This document shows, one piece after another, positions 15,939 to 24,325 of a stretch of 64,000 bases of DNA. The notes beneath the pieces are model-generated. The model was not told where the DNA came from and did not search any database. It saw only the letters and a list, made by a program, of their open reading frames with translations. The stretch is from positions 5,208,001 to 5,272,000 of the forward strand of contig NZ_JADOUF010000001.1 in the NCBI RefSeq assembly GCF_015751905.1, read 5' to 3'. Every line of letters starts with the position of its first letter. Within the stretch, counting starts at the first letter, position 1. Position numbers and translations under genes: made by a program. This DNA comes from Longispora fulva (GTDB lineage: Bacteria; Actinomycetota; Actinomycetes; Mycobacteriales; Micromonosporaceae).

Positions 15939-16028
15939 CTAGACGTGCCACCGACCCGGGTCGGGAAGACCGTGCGCCGACGGGGCGCCGCACGCCAGGC
16001 GGCGGGCTTCCGTTGCGGTGCACCACAT
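15939..16028 (-). CDS. Candidate 29-aa leader peptide
   Basis: Short ORF upstream of the HNH gene. ATG at 16028 has GGAG six bases before it; the stop is 19 bases before the terminator hairpin. The peptide begins MWCTATEARRLACG and ends GRWHV, with two Cys and four Arg. Its position (ribosome site, ORF, terminator with U tract, structural gene) is that of a transcription attenuator. There is no run of one amino acid that would point to a particular starvation signal. I infer it is translated; no search was possible. Confidence 0.5.
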   Translation of the reverse strand: MWCTATEARRLACGAPSAHGLPDPGRWHV

Positions 16029-16119
16029 GTCGGTCTCCGTTTGGTCGGGGTTGATGGCCAGAACCCTACGGCGGCCCGAGGGGCCGTCGCAATGCGATTA
16101 ACCGGGGTACGGTCCCCCT

Positions 16120-16839
16120 GTGGATCTAGAGAAATCGCGGCTGTCCTTCGGTGCCGCCGCCACCGACTACGACACCCACCGCCCCAGCTACCCGGCCGAG
16201 GCGCTCCGCTGGCTCCTCGGCGAACGGCCCCTGCGGGTGGTCGACCTCGGTGCTGGCACGGGCCTGCTGACCCGGGTGCTGGTGGCCCTCGGGCACGAGG
16301 TCCTGCCTGTGGAACCCGACCCGGGGATGCGCGCCCGGCTCGACGCCGCGACCCCGGGCGTGACGTCGCTGGACGGCTCCGCCGAGCACATCCCGCTACC
16401 GGACGCGAGCGTCGACGCCGTGGTCGCCGGCCAGGCCTACCACTGGTTCGACCGGGAGCGTGCGCACCCGGAGCTGGCCCGGGTGATCCGGCCGGGCGGG
16501 GTGTTCGGCCCCGTGTGGAACATGCGCGACGAGTCCGTGCCGTGGGTCGAGGCCCTGAGCGCGATCACCAGCTCGGGCGACGGCAGTAGGCGACTGGCCT
16601 TCCTCGTCGGGGACTTCGGGGCCGGGTTCGAGCCGCCGGTCAGCGAGAAGTTCGCGCACAGCATGCCGATGACGGCCGACAGTCTCGTCGCGCTGATGTC
16701 GACGCGTTCGACCTACCTGACGGCGGCCCCGGAGCGGCAGGAGGAGATCCGGGACGGGATCCGCGCGCTGACGGCCGGGCTGCCGGAGACGTTCCCTATG
16801 CCGTACCAGACGGTGGTCCACCGGGGCGTGCGGCGCTGA
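16120..16839 (+). CDS. Class I SAM-dependent methyltransferase
   Basis: Protein of 239 aa. Motif I VVDLGAGTGLLTRVL (residues 40-54) binds S-adenosylmethionine, and the acidic residue after strand 2 is in VEPDPGM. The sequence after (PLPDASVDAVVAGQAYHWFD) is typical of the Methyltransf_11 group related to ubiquinone/menaquinone or small-molecule methylases. The substrate is unknown. GTG at 16120 with a GGGG-rich upstream; transcription diverges from the HNH leader, so the 91 bases 16029-16119 carry both promoters. Confidence 0.85.
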   Translation: MDLEKSRLSFGAAATDYDTHRPSYPAEALRWLLGERPLRVVDLGAGTGLLTRVLVALGHEVLPVEPDPGMRARLDAATPGVTSLDGSAEHIPLPDASVDAVVAGQAYHWFDRERAHPELARVIRPGGVFGPVWNMRDESVPWVEALSAITSSGDGSRRLAFLVGDFGAGFEPPVSEKFAHSMPMTADSLVALMSTRSTYLTAAPERQEEIRDGIRALTAGLPETFPMPYQTVVHRGVRR

Positions 16840-16852
16840 CGTCGCGGTTCCT

Positions 16853-16883
16853 GCTCCCGGGCCGGCGCGGCTGGCCCGGGAGC
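16853..16883. terminator. Bidirectional hairpin terminator
   Basis: GCTCCCGGGCC and GGCCCGGGAGC form a perfect 11-bp stem with a 9-base loop between the convergent methyltransferase and era genes. Confidence 0.65.
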
Positions 16884-16956
16884 GGGAGATCCGGATCAGT
16901 CCCGCGCGGTGTGCGGGATTCGGGCGGCGTACGGGTGACCCGCCGCCGCCCGCACC

Positions 16957-18351
16957 TCAGAAACCCAGCTTGCGCAGCTGCTTCGGGTCGCGCTGCCACT
17001 CCTTGGCCACCCGGATGTGCAGATCCAGATAGATCCGGGTACCCAGCAGCTTCTCGATCTCCGCCCGGGACCTGCTGCCCACGTCCCGCAACCGGCTGCC
17101 CTTGTGCCCGATGATGATGGCCTTCTGCGAGGGCCGCTCGACGTACAGGTCGGCGAAGATCCGGGTCACCCCGTCCTCGACCTGCACCTCCTCGACCATG
17201 ACGGCGATGGAGTGCGGCAGCTCGTCGCGGACCCCCTCCAGCGCGGCCTCGCGGATCAGCTCGGCGATCAGCACGTTCTCCGGCTCGTCGGTCAGCGCGT
17301 CGTCCGGGTACAGCTGCGGCGACTTCGGCAGCAGCCGGGTCATGACCTGCAACAGGACGTCGACCTGCTCCCCGGACACCGCCGACACCGGCACGATCTC
17401 GGCGAACGCGCCCAACTCCGCCACCGCCAGCAACTGCTCGGCCAGCCGCTCCTTGGAGACCAGGTCCGTCTTCGTGACCACGGCGATGATGGTCGCCTTC
17501 AGCTCGCTGATCTCGCTGGTGATGAACGTGTCGCCCTTGCCGATGTCCTCGTCCGCCGGGATGCACAGGCCGATCACGTCGACCTCGCTCCAGGTCTGGC
17601 GGACCAGGTCGTTCAGCCGCTCGCCCAGCAGGGTGCGCGGCCGGTGCAGGCCCGGGGTGTCGACCAGGATCAGCTGGCCCTCCGGGCGGTGCACGACGCC
17701 CCGAATGATGTGCCGGGTGGTCTGCGGCTTGCTGCTGGTGATCGCGATCTTCGCGCCGACCAGGGCGTTCGTCAACGTGGACTTGCCGGCGTTCGGCCGG
17801 CCCACGAAGCACGCGAACCCGGCCCGGAAGTCGACGCGCTCGGCGCCGATGCCGGCCGAGCCGCCGGCGCCGGTGCTCGGGGTGAGGATCTGCTTCGCGC
17901 CGGCCTTGTGGGTGCCGGCCTGGCGCTGGGTGCCCGGGTCGCGGGGCACGGGCTTGGCGCGTGCGCCGTCCCTGGCCGCGGAGCCTCCGGAGGTCTTGCG
18001 CTGGGCGCCCTGGTCGCGGGAGCCAGGCCTGGCCTGGCCCTGGTCGCGACCCGCGGCGTGGTCACGGGCCGGACCCTGGTCACGAGCCGCGCTGCGGTCA
18101 CGGGGCAGGCCCCGGTCCTGGGCGCCCTCACCACGGAACGACGGCTTCGCCGGACCTGAGGTGCGGCGCGCGTCACCCCTGGTCGGAGCGTCCGCCCCCG
18201 CCGCATGCGCGGCGTTGCCAGCCGCCCGCGCCCCCGGGCCGCGCTTCCAGACCGGCTTCGTCGACGGGTACCAGTCCTTGCCCTCGGCCTTGGGCTTGTC
18301 GTCCTTTTCCGGCTTGTGCCGGCCGGACCCCTTCGAGCCCGCGCGGCTCAC
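16957..18351 (-). CDS. era: GTPase Era with long low-complexity N-terminal extension
   Basis: Protein of 464 aa. The GTPase motifs are G1 GRPNAGKST, G3 DTPGLH, G4 TKTD and G5 SAVSG; the C-terminal KH domain has IIGHKGSRLRDVG, which grips the 3' end of 16S rRNA during 30S maturation. Era is normally about 300 aa: the first 165 residues here are an extra Arg/Asp/Gly/Gln/Ala-rich segment with repeated RDQG, RDH and RDR units. The GTG at 18351 overlaps the stop of the upstream gene (GTGA), so the extension is probably translated. An internal start near the core cannot be excluded. Confidence 0.93.
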   Translation of the reverse strand: MSRAGSKGSGRHKPEKDDKPKAEGKDWYPSTKPVWKRGPGARAAGNAAHAAGADAPTRGDARRTSGPAKPSFRGEGAQDRGLPRDRSAARDQGPARDHAAGRDQGQARPGSRDQGAQRKTSGGSAARDGARAKPVPRDPGTQRQAGTHKAGAKQILTPSTGAGGSAGIGAERVDFRAGFACFVGRPNAGKSTLTNALVGAKIAITSSKPQTTRHIIRGVVHRPEGQLILVDTPGLHRPRTLLGERLNDLVRQTWSEVDVIGLCIPADEDIGKGDTFITSEISELKATIIAVVTKTDLVSKERLAEQLLAVAELGAFAEIVPVSAVSGEQVDVLLQVMTRLLPKSPQLYPDDALTDEPENVLIAELIREAALEGVRDELPHSIAVMVEEVQVEDGVTRIFADLYVERPSQKAIIIGHKGSRLRDVGSRSRAEIEKLLGTRIYLDLHIRVAKEWQRDPKQLRKLGF

Positions 18352-18680
18352 GCCGACCCCAGCAACGCGCCGGACGGGTCCGCCACGTACAGCGGGGCGG
18401 CCGGCGACAGGTCGTGCACGGCGGCCAGCCCCGCGGCGTCGACCACGGAACCCTCGGTCACCACGACCGCCGCCTCGATCTTCGCCGCCCCGGCCGCCAC
18501 GGCCTGGGCCACGGCACCCTGCAGCGCGCTCAGCGACAGGCTGGGCAGCGCGACGGTCGCCGCCGCGTACGTCCGGCCGTCCCCGTCGCGGACCGCCGCC
18601 CCCTCGGGGGCCCCGATCCGGGCCCTGGCCGACCTGGCCAGCGTCACCAGCTTGCCGTCCTCCGCGTCCAGCTCAGTCAT
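18348..18680 (-). CDS. Cytidine deaminase-like protein
   Basis: Protein of 110 aa. Its position between corC and era is the place of cdd-like genes in many actinobacteria, and the beginning (ELDAEDGKLVTLARSARARIGAPEGAAVRDGDGRTYAAATV) matches the N-terminal half of the cytidine-deaminase fold. The catalytic H/C-A-E and PCxxC motifs are not visible: there is no Cys in the protein. It is thus probably a zinc-free, catalytically inert relative. ATG at 18680 has GGGAGG six bases upstream; its start lies within the end of corC. Confidence 0.75.
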   Translation of the reverse strand: MTELDAEDGKLVTLARSARARIGAPEGAAVRDGDGRTYAAATVALPSLSLSALQGAVAQAVAAGAAKIEAAVVVTEGSVVDAAGLAAVHDLSPAAPLYVADPSGALLGSA

Positions 18681-19938
18681 CAGAACCCTCCCCATCTGTC
18701 ACTTGGCGTACTACCACGGTATCGATCCTGTTCCGCCGGCCGGCAGTGCCCTCGGCGGTCAGCTCCAGCCCGGCCACCACGGCCTGGGCACCCGGGATCG
18801 GCACCCGGCCGAGGGCCTGGGCGAGCAGCCCGCCCACGGTCTCCACGTCCTCGGCCGGGATCTCCATCCCGAACATCTCACCCAGATCCTCGATCGACAG
18901 CCGGGCGAGGACCCGCAGGGAGCCGTCGGACAGCTTCTCGACCGGGGGGCGCTCGACGTCGTACTCGTCGGTGATCTCGCCCACGATCTCCTCGAGGATG
19001 TCCTCGATCGTGACCAGGCCGGCCGTGCCGCCGTACTCGTCGACGACGATCGCGATGTGGATCCTGGCCGCCTGCATCTCGCGGAGCAGGTCGTCCACCG
19101 GCTTGGACTCGGGCACGAACTCCGCCGAACGCATCAGCTCGCGGACCGGCAGGTCCGGGCTCTCCAGCCGGCGGATGATGTCCTTGAGGTAGATCACGCC
19201 GAGCACGTCGTCGATGCTCTCGCCGATCACGGGGATCCGGGAGAAGCCGCTGCGGATGGCCAGCGCCATCGCCTGGCGCAGCGCCTTGCGTTCCTCGATC
19301 CACACCATGTCGGTCCGGGGCACCATGACCTCGCGGGCGATGGTGTCGCCCAGCTCGATCACCGAGTAGATCATCGTGCGTTCGTCGTGGTCGACCGTAC
19401 CGCGCTCCTCGGCCAGGTCGACCATCTCGCGCAGCTCGGTGGCCGTGGAGAACGGACCCTCCCGGAACCCCCTGCCCGGGGTCACGGCGTTGCCGATCAC
19501 GATCAGCAGCCGGGCCAGCGGGCCCAACGCCCGGCCGATCCAGCGGACGAAGGGGGCGGCGGCCAGCGCCACCGGATACGCGTGCTGCCGGCCCAGGGTC
19601 CTCGGCCCCACCCCGACGATCACGAAGCTGACCACGGTCATCGAGGCCGCCGTCACCGTCGCGGCCTGCCAACCGGCCGACCACGTGTCGATCGCGACCA
19701 GCGCGACCAGGGTGGTGGCGGTCAGTTCGAAAGCGAGCCGGAGCAGCAGGAGCAGGTTCAGGTAGTGCGGCTTGTCGCCGGCGACGATCTCCAGCGAGCG
19801 GGCGCCCCGGACCCCGGCCCGGGCGAGCTCGCCGCTCCGGGCCGGGGAGACGACCGTCACGGCCGCGTCCACGGCCGCGAAGACCCCAGCGAAGAGCACC
19901 AGCGTGACCGCGACGGCCAGCAGGGTTGTGTCGGGCAT
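18673..19938 (-). CDS. corC: CNNM/CorC-family membrane protein with CBS domains
   Basis: Protein of 421 aa. The DUF21/CNNM transmembrane domain occupies residues 1 to about 180, with three to four spans. Two CBS domains follow (REVMVPRTDMVWIEER and the later DLPVRELMRSAEFVPESKPVDDLL), then the CorC/HlyC accessory domain (YGGTAGLVTIEDILEEIVGEI ... DEYD). Members are linked to Mg2+ or Co2+ efflux or to antibiotic tolerance; 'hemolysin' is a historical label. ATG at 19938 shares one base with the ybeY stop (TGATG), so the genes are coupled. Confidence 0.9.
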   Translation of the reverse strand: MPDTTLLAVAVTLVLFAGVFAAVDAAVTVVSPARSGELARAGVRGARSLEIVAGDKPHYLNLLLLLRLAFELTATTLVALVAIDTWSAGWQAATVTAASMTVVSFVIVGVGPRTLGRQHAYPVALAAAPFVRWIGRALGPLARLLIVIGNAVTPGRGFREGPFSTATELREMVDLAEERGTVDHDERTMIYSVIELGDTIAREVMVPRTDMVWIEERKALRQAMALAIRSGFSRIPVIGESIDDVLGVIYLKDIIRRLESPDLPVRELMRSAEFVPESKPVDDLLREMQAARIHIAIVVDEYGGTAGLVTIEDILEEIVGEITDEYDVERPPVEKLSDGSLRVLARLSIEDLGEMFGMEIPAEDVETVGGLLAQALGRVPIPGAQAVVAGLELTAEGTAGRRNRIDTVVVRQVTDGEGSDD

Positions 19939-20405
19939 CAGGCCTTGCTCGCCCGCCATCCGGTGAGCAGCTTGCCCTGGAGCCCGAACATCTCGCGCTC
20001 CTCCTCCGGCTCGGCGTGGTCGTAGCCGAGCAGGTGCAGCACGCCGTGCACGGTGAGCATGTGCAGCTCGTCGTCGGTGGAGTGCCCGGCGGTCTTGGCC
20101 TGGTTGGCCGCGACCTCCGGGCACAGCACGATGTCGCCCAGCAGCGCCGGCTCGTCGTGCTCGGTGCCGTTGCCGGGACCCCGGTCGACGCTCATCTCGT
20201 CCATCGGGAACGCGAGGACGTCGGTGGGACCGTCACCGCCCATCCACCGCTGGTTCAGCTCCGCCATGTACTCGACCTCGACCAGCAGGATCGACAGCTC
20301 GGCGAGCGGGTTGATCCCCATCTCGTCGAGTGCGTACCTGGCCACGGCGAGGATCGGGTCCGTGGCGGTCTCTACCCCGGACTCGTTCGCGATCTCGATG
20401 GACAC
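19938..20405 (-). CDS. ybeY: Endoribonuclease YbeY
   Basis: Protein of 155 aa. The zinc-binding signature [11 protein letters not shown] (three His) is present, preceded by [11 protein letters not shown]. YbeY matures the 3' end of 16S rRNA and takes part in ribosome quality control, matching its place next to era. The GTG at 20405 is 22 bases downstream of phoH. Length is typical of the family. Confidence 0.93.
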   Translation of the reverse strand: MSIEIANESGVETATDPILAVARYALDEMGINPLAELSILLVEVEYMAELNQRWMGGDGPTDVLAFPMDEMSVDRGPGNGTEHDEPALLGDIVLCPEVAANQAKTAGHSTDDELHMLTVHGVLHLLGYDHAEPEEEREMFGLQGKLLTGWRASKA

Positions 20406-20427
20406 GTGTGCTCTAACTCCTGCTTGT

Positions 20428-21462
20428 CTAGCGCCGACGCCCCTGCTGCCGGGCGGGCAGCGGGTGCGGTCGGGCCTCCTGTCGCGCGTCGTCCCACTTG
20501 GCGTACGCGTCGACGATGTCGCCGACCAGCCTATGACGTACCACGTCGGAGCTCGCGAGCTGGGCGAAGTGCACGTCTTCCACGCCTTCGAGGATCTCCC
20601 GGACGACCCGCAGGCCGCTGTGCGTCCCGTTGGGCAGGTCGACCTGGGTGACGTCGCCCGTCACCACGATCTTGGAACCGAAGCCGAGCCGGGTGAGGAA
20701 CATCTTCATCTGCTCGGGCGTGGTGTTCTGCGCCTCGTCGAGGACGACGAACGCGTCGTTGAGCGTCCGGCCCCGCATGTACGCCAGGGGTGCGACCTCG
20801 ATCGTGCCGTTCTGCATGAGGCGCGGGATCGACTCGGGATCGATCATGTCGTGCAGCGCGTCGTACAGCGGGCGCAGGTAAGGGTCGATCTTGTCGTAGA
20901 GCGTGCCCGGCAGGAAGCCCAGCCGCTCGCCGGCCTCCACGGCCGGCCGGGTCAGGATGATCCGGGTGACCTGCTTGGCCTGCAACGCCTGGACGGCCTT
21001 GGCCATCGCCAGATACGTCTTACCGGTACCGGCGGGGCCGATGCCGAACACGATCGTGTGCTCGTCGATCGCGTCCACATACCGCTTCTGGTTGAGGGTC
21101 TTCGGGCGGATCGTCTTGCCGCGCCGGGACAGGATGTTGAGGGTCAGCACCTCCGCCGGCCGCTCCTCGCCACCGCCCTCGATCATGCCCACCGTGCGGC
21201 GGACAGCGTCTGCCGTCAAGGGCTCGCCTTTCTCGATGAACTCCAGCAGCTCGGTGAAGACCCGCTCGGCCAGGGCGTTGTCGGCCGGCTCGCCGGTGAA
21301 GGTGATCTCGTTGCCCCGGACGAGCACGTCGCTCTTCAGGGACTTCTCCACGAGTTTGAGCATTTCGTCACGGGGACCCAGCAGCTGCACCATCCAGCTC
21401 GGGTCGCTCACGGTGATCTTGGACTGAACCCGCTGCGCCGCGGTAGGGGGTGTTCCGGACAT
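20428..21462 (-). CDS. phoH: PhoH-family ATPase
   Basis: Protein of about 344 aa. Walker [10 protein letters not shown], Walker B VVLDEAQN and the [15 protein letters not shown] block are characteristic of PhoH/PhoL, an ATPase related to the SF1 helicase core; PhoH-YbeY-CorC is a conserved rRNA-processing cluster. The N-terminal region has a jag-N/KH-like segment ([27 protein letters not shown]). ATG at 21462 is the likely start (SGTPPTAAQ...), although no strong ribosome site is seen; a start at 21537 would add 25 residues. Confidence 0.92.
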   Translation of the reverse strand: MSGTPPTAAQRVQSKITVSDPSWMVQLLGPRDEMLKLVEKSLKSDVLVRGNEITFTGEPADNALAERVFTELLEFIEKGEPLTADAVRRTVGMIEGGGEERPAEVLTLNILSRRGKTIRPKTLNQKRYVDAIDEHTIVFGIGPAGTGKTYLAMAKAVQALQAKQVTRIILTRPAVEAGERLGFLPGTLYDKIDPYLRPLYDALHDMIDPESIPRLMQNGTIEVAPLAYMRGRTLNDAFVVLDEAQNTTPEQMKMFLTRLGFGSKIVVTGDVTQVDLPNGTHSGLRVVREILEGVEDVHFAQLASSDVVRHRLVGDIVDAYAKWDDARQEARPHPLPARQQGRRR

Positions 21463-21586
21463 ACGTTGGCCCGTAGGGGCCTGTCCCACCTGCTCTCCCT
21501 GCCCAGGGCCGGCACCGGCCGGCCGCCTCTGATGCACCCATGGTATCGGGAGAACCCCCGGGCGGCCCGCCTGATTTTCCCGCCGG

Positions 21587-22933
21587 TCAGGAAAAAGAGC
21601 CCCCGGTGAAGTCCTGCTGGTCGCGGCTGAACCGGTACGTCGCCCAGTGCATGGCGACCACGGCGCCCGACGCGTCGCGGGTCAGCCGGAGCAGCTCGCC
21701 GACCTCGCGCCCCGACACGGTGCGCAGCACGTCCACCGACCGCGGCTCGAACACCGCCGGCGCCCGGTCCACGGGCACCCCGGCCGCCCGGGCCACGAGC
21801 CGGCCGTCCTCCCAGCGGAACACGTGCTCGAAACCCTCGCCCCACCACCGGCCGAGAACAGACCGGAATTCTTCGGGTACCGGCCCGGCCGGCGACCACG
21901 GCTCGACATCCGCCGGATCCGCCTCCACGGCAGCGCCCAGCAGCTCGTGCGCCAACTCCAGCACCACGGCCCCGTTGCCGGCGGATCCGAGGGTGGCGGC
22001 CCCCATGCCGCGCGGGGCCCCGGGGCCCCGCCGGCCGTACGCCGCGGCCAGGAAGCCCGGCATCGCCCCGTCGTGGCCCACGTGCACCACCCGGTCGCCC
22101 TGCGGCACCACGATCAGGCCGAGCCCGAAGGCCGCCAGCCAGGCCTCGGCGTCACTGGTCGTGACCGGCCAGCGCGCCTCCTCCATCGTCGCCTCGGCCA
22201 GCACGGAGCCGGTCGGGTCGACACTCGCCGGGTCGGCCAGGAACGCCGCCCAGCGGGCCAGGTCGCGCGCCGTGCCCCACAGCTGCGCGGCCGGGGCGAT
22301 CCCGCCGGACTCCAGGCGGGGCTCGACGCGGGCATGGTCGGAGTACGCGTCGACCTGGTAGCCGGTCACCGCCGTGTCCGTCGGCTGCACGGTGACGCCG
22401 GTCAGGCCCAGCGGGGTGAGCACGAGGTCGGTGAGGACCTCGGCCCACGTGCCGCCGCGCAGGGTCGCCACGGCCTGGCCGACGAGCGCGAGGCCCAGGT
22501 TCGAGTAGTGGAACCGGCGCGCGGACGGCAGCACCTGCTCGGCCCGGTGCAGCTCGGTCAGCAGGGTGTCGATGTCCGGCACGTTGAGGGTGTCCCAGAC
22601 GTCGCCGTCGGGCTCGCGCTGGATGCCGGAGGTGTGGCTGAGCAGCCGCCGGTACGTGTGCTCCCCGTGCGCGCCCAGCCGCAGGTGCTTGCCGACCGGG
22701 TCGTCGAGGTCGAGCAGCCCGGCGTCGCGGGCCTGCAACGCCAGCACGGCCGTGAACGTCTTCGTCACCGAGCCGATCCGGAACTGGCTCGCGTCGTCCA
22801 ACGGCCGGTCGGTGCCCGACCCGCCCACCGCGAACGTCCAGTCGGGGCGGTCGGCGCGCACCACCGCCGCCTGCACCGCCGGAACCCGGCCCTCCGCCTG
22901 CGCACCGCGGACCCGCCGCTCCAGCTCCTTCAT
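21587..22933 (-). CDS. Serine beta-lactamase-like hydrolase (class C/ PBP4* fold)
   Basis: Protein of 448 aa. The nucleophile motif SVTK (S-x-x-K, about residue 54), the Y-S-N motif (FHYSNLGLALVG) and a C-terminal HVGHDGAMPG box in place of KTG make it a member of the beta-lactamase/esterase family (Pfam Beta-lactamase). The last 110 residues form an added domain. No signal peptide is visible, so an intracellular esterase or peptidase is more likely than an antibiotic-resistance enzyme. It interrupts the HIT-phoH spacing seen in many relatives. Confidence 0.85.
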   Translation of the reverse strand: MKELERRVRGAQAEGRVPAVQAAVVRADRPDWTFAVGGSGTDRPLDDASQFRIGSVTKTFTAVLALQARDAGLLDLDDPVGKHLRLGAHGEHTYRRLLSHTSGIQREPDGDVWDTLNVPDIDTLLTELHRAEQVLPSARRFHYSNLGLALVGQAVATLRGGTWAEVLTDLVLTPLGLTGVTVQPTDTAVTGYQVDAYSDHARVEPRLESGGIAPAAQLWGTARDLARWAAFLADPASVDPTGSVLAEATMEEARWPVTTSDAEAWLAAFGLGLIVVPQGDRVVHVGHDGAMPGFLAAAYGRRGPGAPRGMGAATLGSAGNGAVVLELAHELLGAAVEADPADVEPWSPAGPVPEEFRSVLGRWWGEGFEHVFRWEDGRLVARAAGVPVDRAPAVFEPRSVDVLRTVSGREVGELLRLTRDASGAVVAMHWATYRFSRDQQDFTGGSFS

Positions 22934-22981
22934 GCCGGCGACGCTATCAGCCGACGGCGGCTGGTCGATAACGGTCAGATC

Positions 22982-23317
22982 TCAGCCCAGGTGCCCCAAC
23001 GCGCGCCCGCCGAGAACGTGCAGGTGGACGTGGAACACCGACTGGCCGGCCTCGGCACCGGTGTTGGTCACCAGCCGGAACGAGTCCAGCCCGTCCGCCT
23101 TCGCGACCTGTCCGGCGGCGGCCACCAGCTCGCCGGCGAGGGCCGGGTCGGCGGTGGCGAGCTCGACGGCGTTGTCGTAGTGCGTCTTCGGGACGACCAC
23201 GACATGGGTGGGGGCCTGCGGGTGGATGTCGCGGAAGGCCAGCAGGTGCTCGGTGTCGAGCACGACGGTGGCGGGCAGTTCGCCCCGGACGATCCGGCAG
23301 AACAGACAGTCGGTCAC
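22982..23317 (-). CDS. HIT-family nucleotide hydrolase
   Basis: Protein of 111 aa with the histidine triad HVHLHVL near the C-terminus and the CLFCRIVRGELP start with a zinc-type Cys pair. It hydrolyses nucleoside phosphoramidates or dinucleoside polyphosphates such as AMP-lysine. GTG at 23317 (VTDCLFC) is preferred to the longer frame to 23347. Its spot after rsmE is standard in actinobacteria. Confidence 0.9.
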   Translation of the reverse strand: MTDCLFCRIVRGELPATVVLDTEHLLAFRDIHPQAPTHVVVVPKTHYDNAVELATADPALAGELVAAAGQVAKADGLDSFRLVTNTGAEAGQSVFHVHLHVLGGRALGHLG

Positions 23318-23425
23318 GGAACCCAGGGTATCGGCCCCACCGATCACCGGGTACCGGGGCGACCGGCGAGGGACGCGGAAAGGTTACCGGGACGTCGGCC
23401 CGGGGCTGCCGCGGCAGCCACTCGT

Positions 23426-24130
23426 CTACCAGCGGCCGAGCCGGGCCGACAACACCGACAGCGCCGCCACCCCGGCGGTCGAGGTGCGCAGCACGTTCGG
23501 CCCCAGCCGGACCGGGATCGCCCCCCGATCGGCGAAGTCGAGCACCTCGTTGGAGTCGATGCCGCCCTCCGGGCCGACCACGAGCGTGATGTCCCCGGCC
23601 GGCAACGGCACCGTGGACAGCGCGATGTCCGCCTCCTCGTGCAGGACGAACGTCGGCGTCACCCCGGCCGTGCCGCGCAGCTCCGACACTGTGGGGAACC
23701 AGGCCCGCCGGGACTGCTTGGCCGCCTCCCTGGCCACCGACCGCCACTTCTCCAGCGACTTGGCCGCCCGCTCGCCCTTCCAGTGCGTGATCGACCGGGA
23801 CGCCTGCCAGGGCACGATCTCGTCCACCCCGACCTCGGTCATGGCCTGCACGGCGAGCTCCGCGCGGTCGCCCTTCGGCAGTCCCTGCACCACGACGAGC
23901 CGGGGGGCGGGGGCTTCGGTGAAGAAGCGCTCCTCCACGCGTACCCCCAGAGCGCTCTTGGCGACGTCGACCACGACGCACTCGGCGGTGGCCCCGGCGC
24001 CGTCACCCAGCAGCAGCCGCTCGCCGACCCGCAGCCGCTGCACGTCGGCGGCGTGCCGGCCCTCGGGTCCGTCCAGGGTGAACCGGTCGCCGACCGGCAG
24101 CTCCTCGACCCAGAACAACGCCAGACTCAC
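23426..24130 (-). CDS. rsmE: 16S rRNA (uracil-1498-N3)-methyltransferase
   Basis: Protein of 234 aa. An N-terminal PUA-like domain (FTLDGPEGRHAADVQRLRVGE) precedes a SPOUT methyltransferase domain with the trefoil-knot motifs LVVGPEGGIDSNEV and LGPNVLRTSTAGVAAL. It methylates U1498 in the decoding region of 16S rRNA. GTG at 24130 gives a normal length. It follows dnaJ by about 195 bases, with a terminator between them, so it probably has its own promoter in 24131-24274. Confidence 0.93.
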   Translation of the reverse strand: MSLALFWVEELPVGDRFTLDGPEGRHAADVQRLRVGERLLLGDGAGATAECVVVDVAKSALGVRVEERFFTEAPAPRLVVVQGLPKGDRAELAVQAMTEVGVDEIVPWQASRSITHWKGERAAKSLEKWRSVAREAAKQSRRAWFPTVSELRGTAGVTPTFVLHEEADIALSTVPLPAGDITLVVGPEGGIDSNEVLDFADRGAIPVRLGPNVLRTSTAGVAALSVLSARLGRW

Positions 24131-24274
24131 GCGCACTCCTCCGCTCGGGCCGGCGACCCAGGTCGGGCACCGGTGGCCGCCCCGCGACCACCCGCGAGGA
24201 TAACCCGCCCCCGGCCCCGGAACGCGCCGACGACGCGACCCGGCGGGGCAGCGCACAGGCCCGCCGACGCGAAC

Positions 24275-24308
24275 GGGCCCGGGCGACCAACGAAGGTCAC
24301 CCGGGCCC
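24275..24308. terminator. Terminator after dnaJ
   Basis: GGGCCCGGGCGACC and GGTCACCCGGGCCC form a 14-bp stem with one mismatch and the loop AACGAA, 17 bases past the dnaJ stop (minus strand). Confidence 0.7.
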
Positions 24309-24325
24309 GGACAGCCGCACGGCTC

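Noticed and set aside
18205-20025. A 606-codon plus-strand frame over corC and neighbours
   Set aside because: Antisense to the cdd-like, corC and ybeY genes; no recognisable domain.
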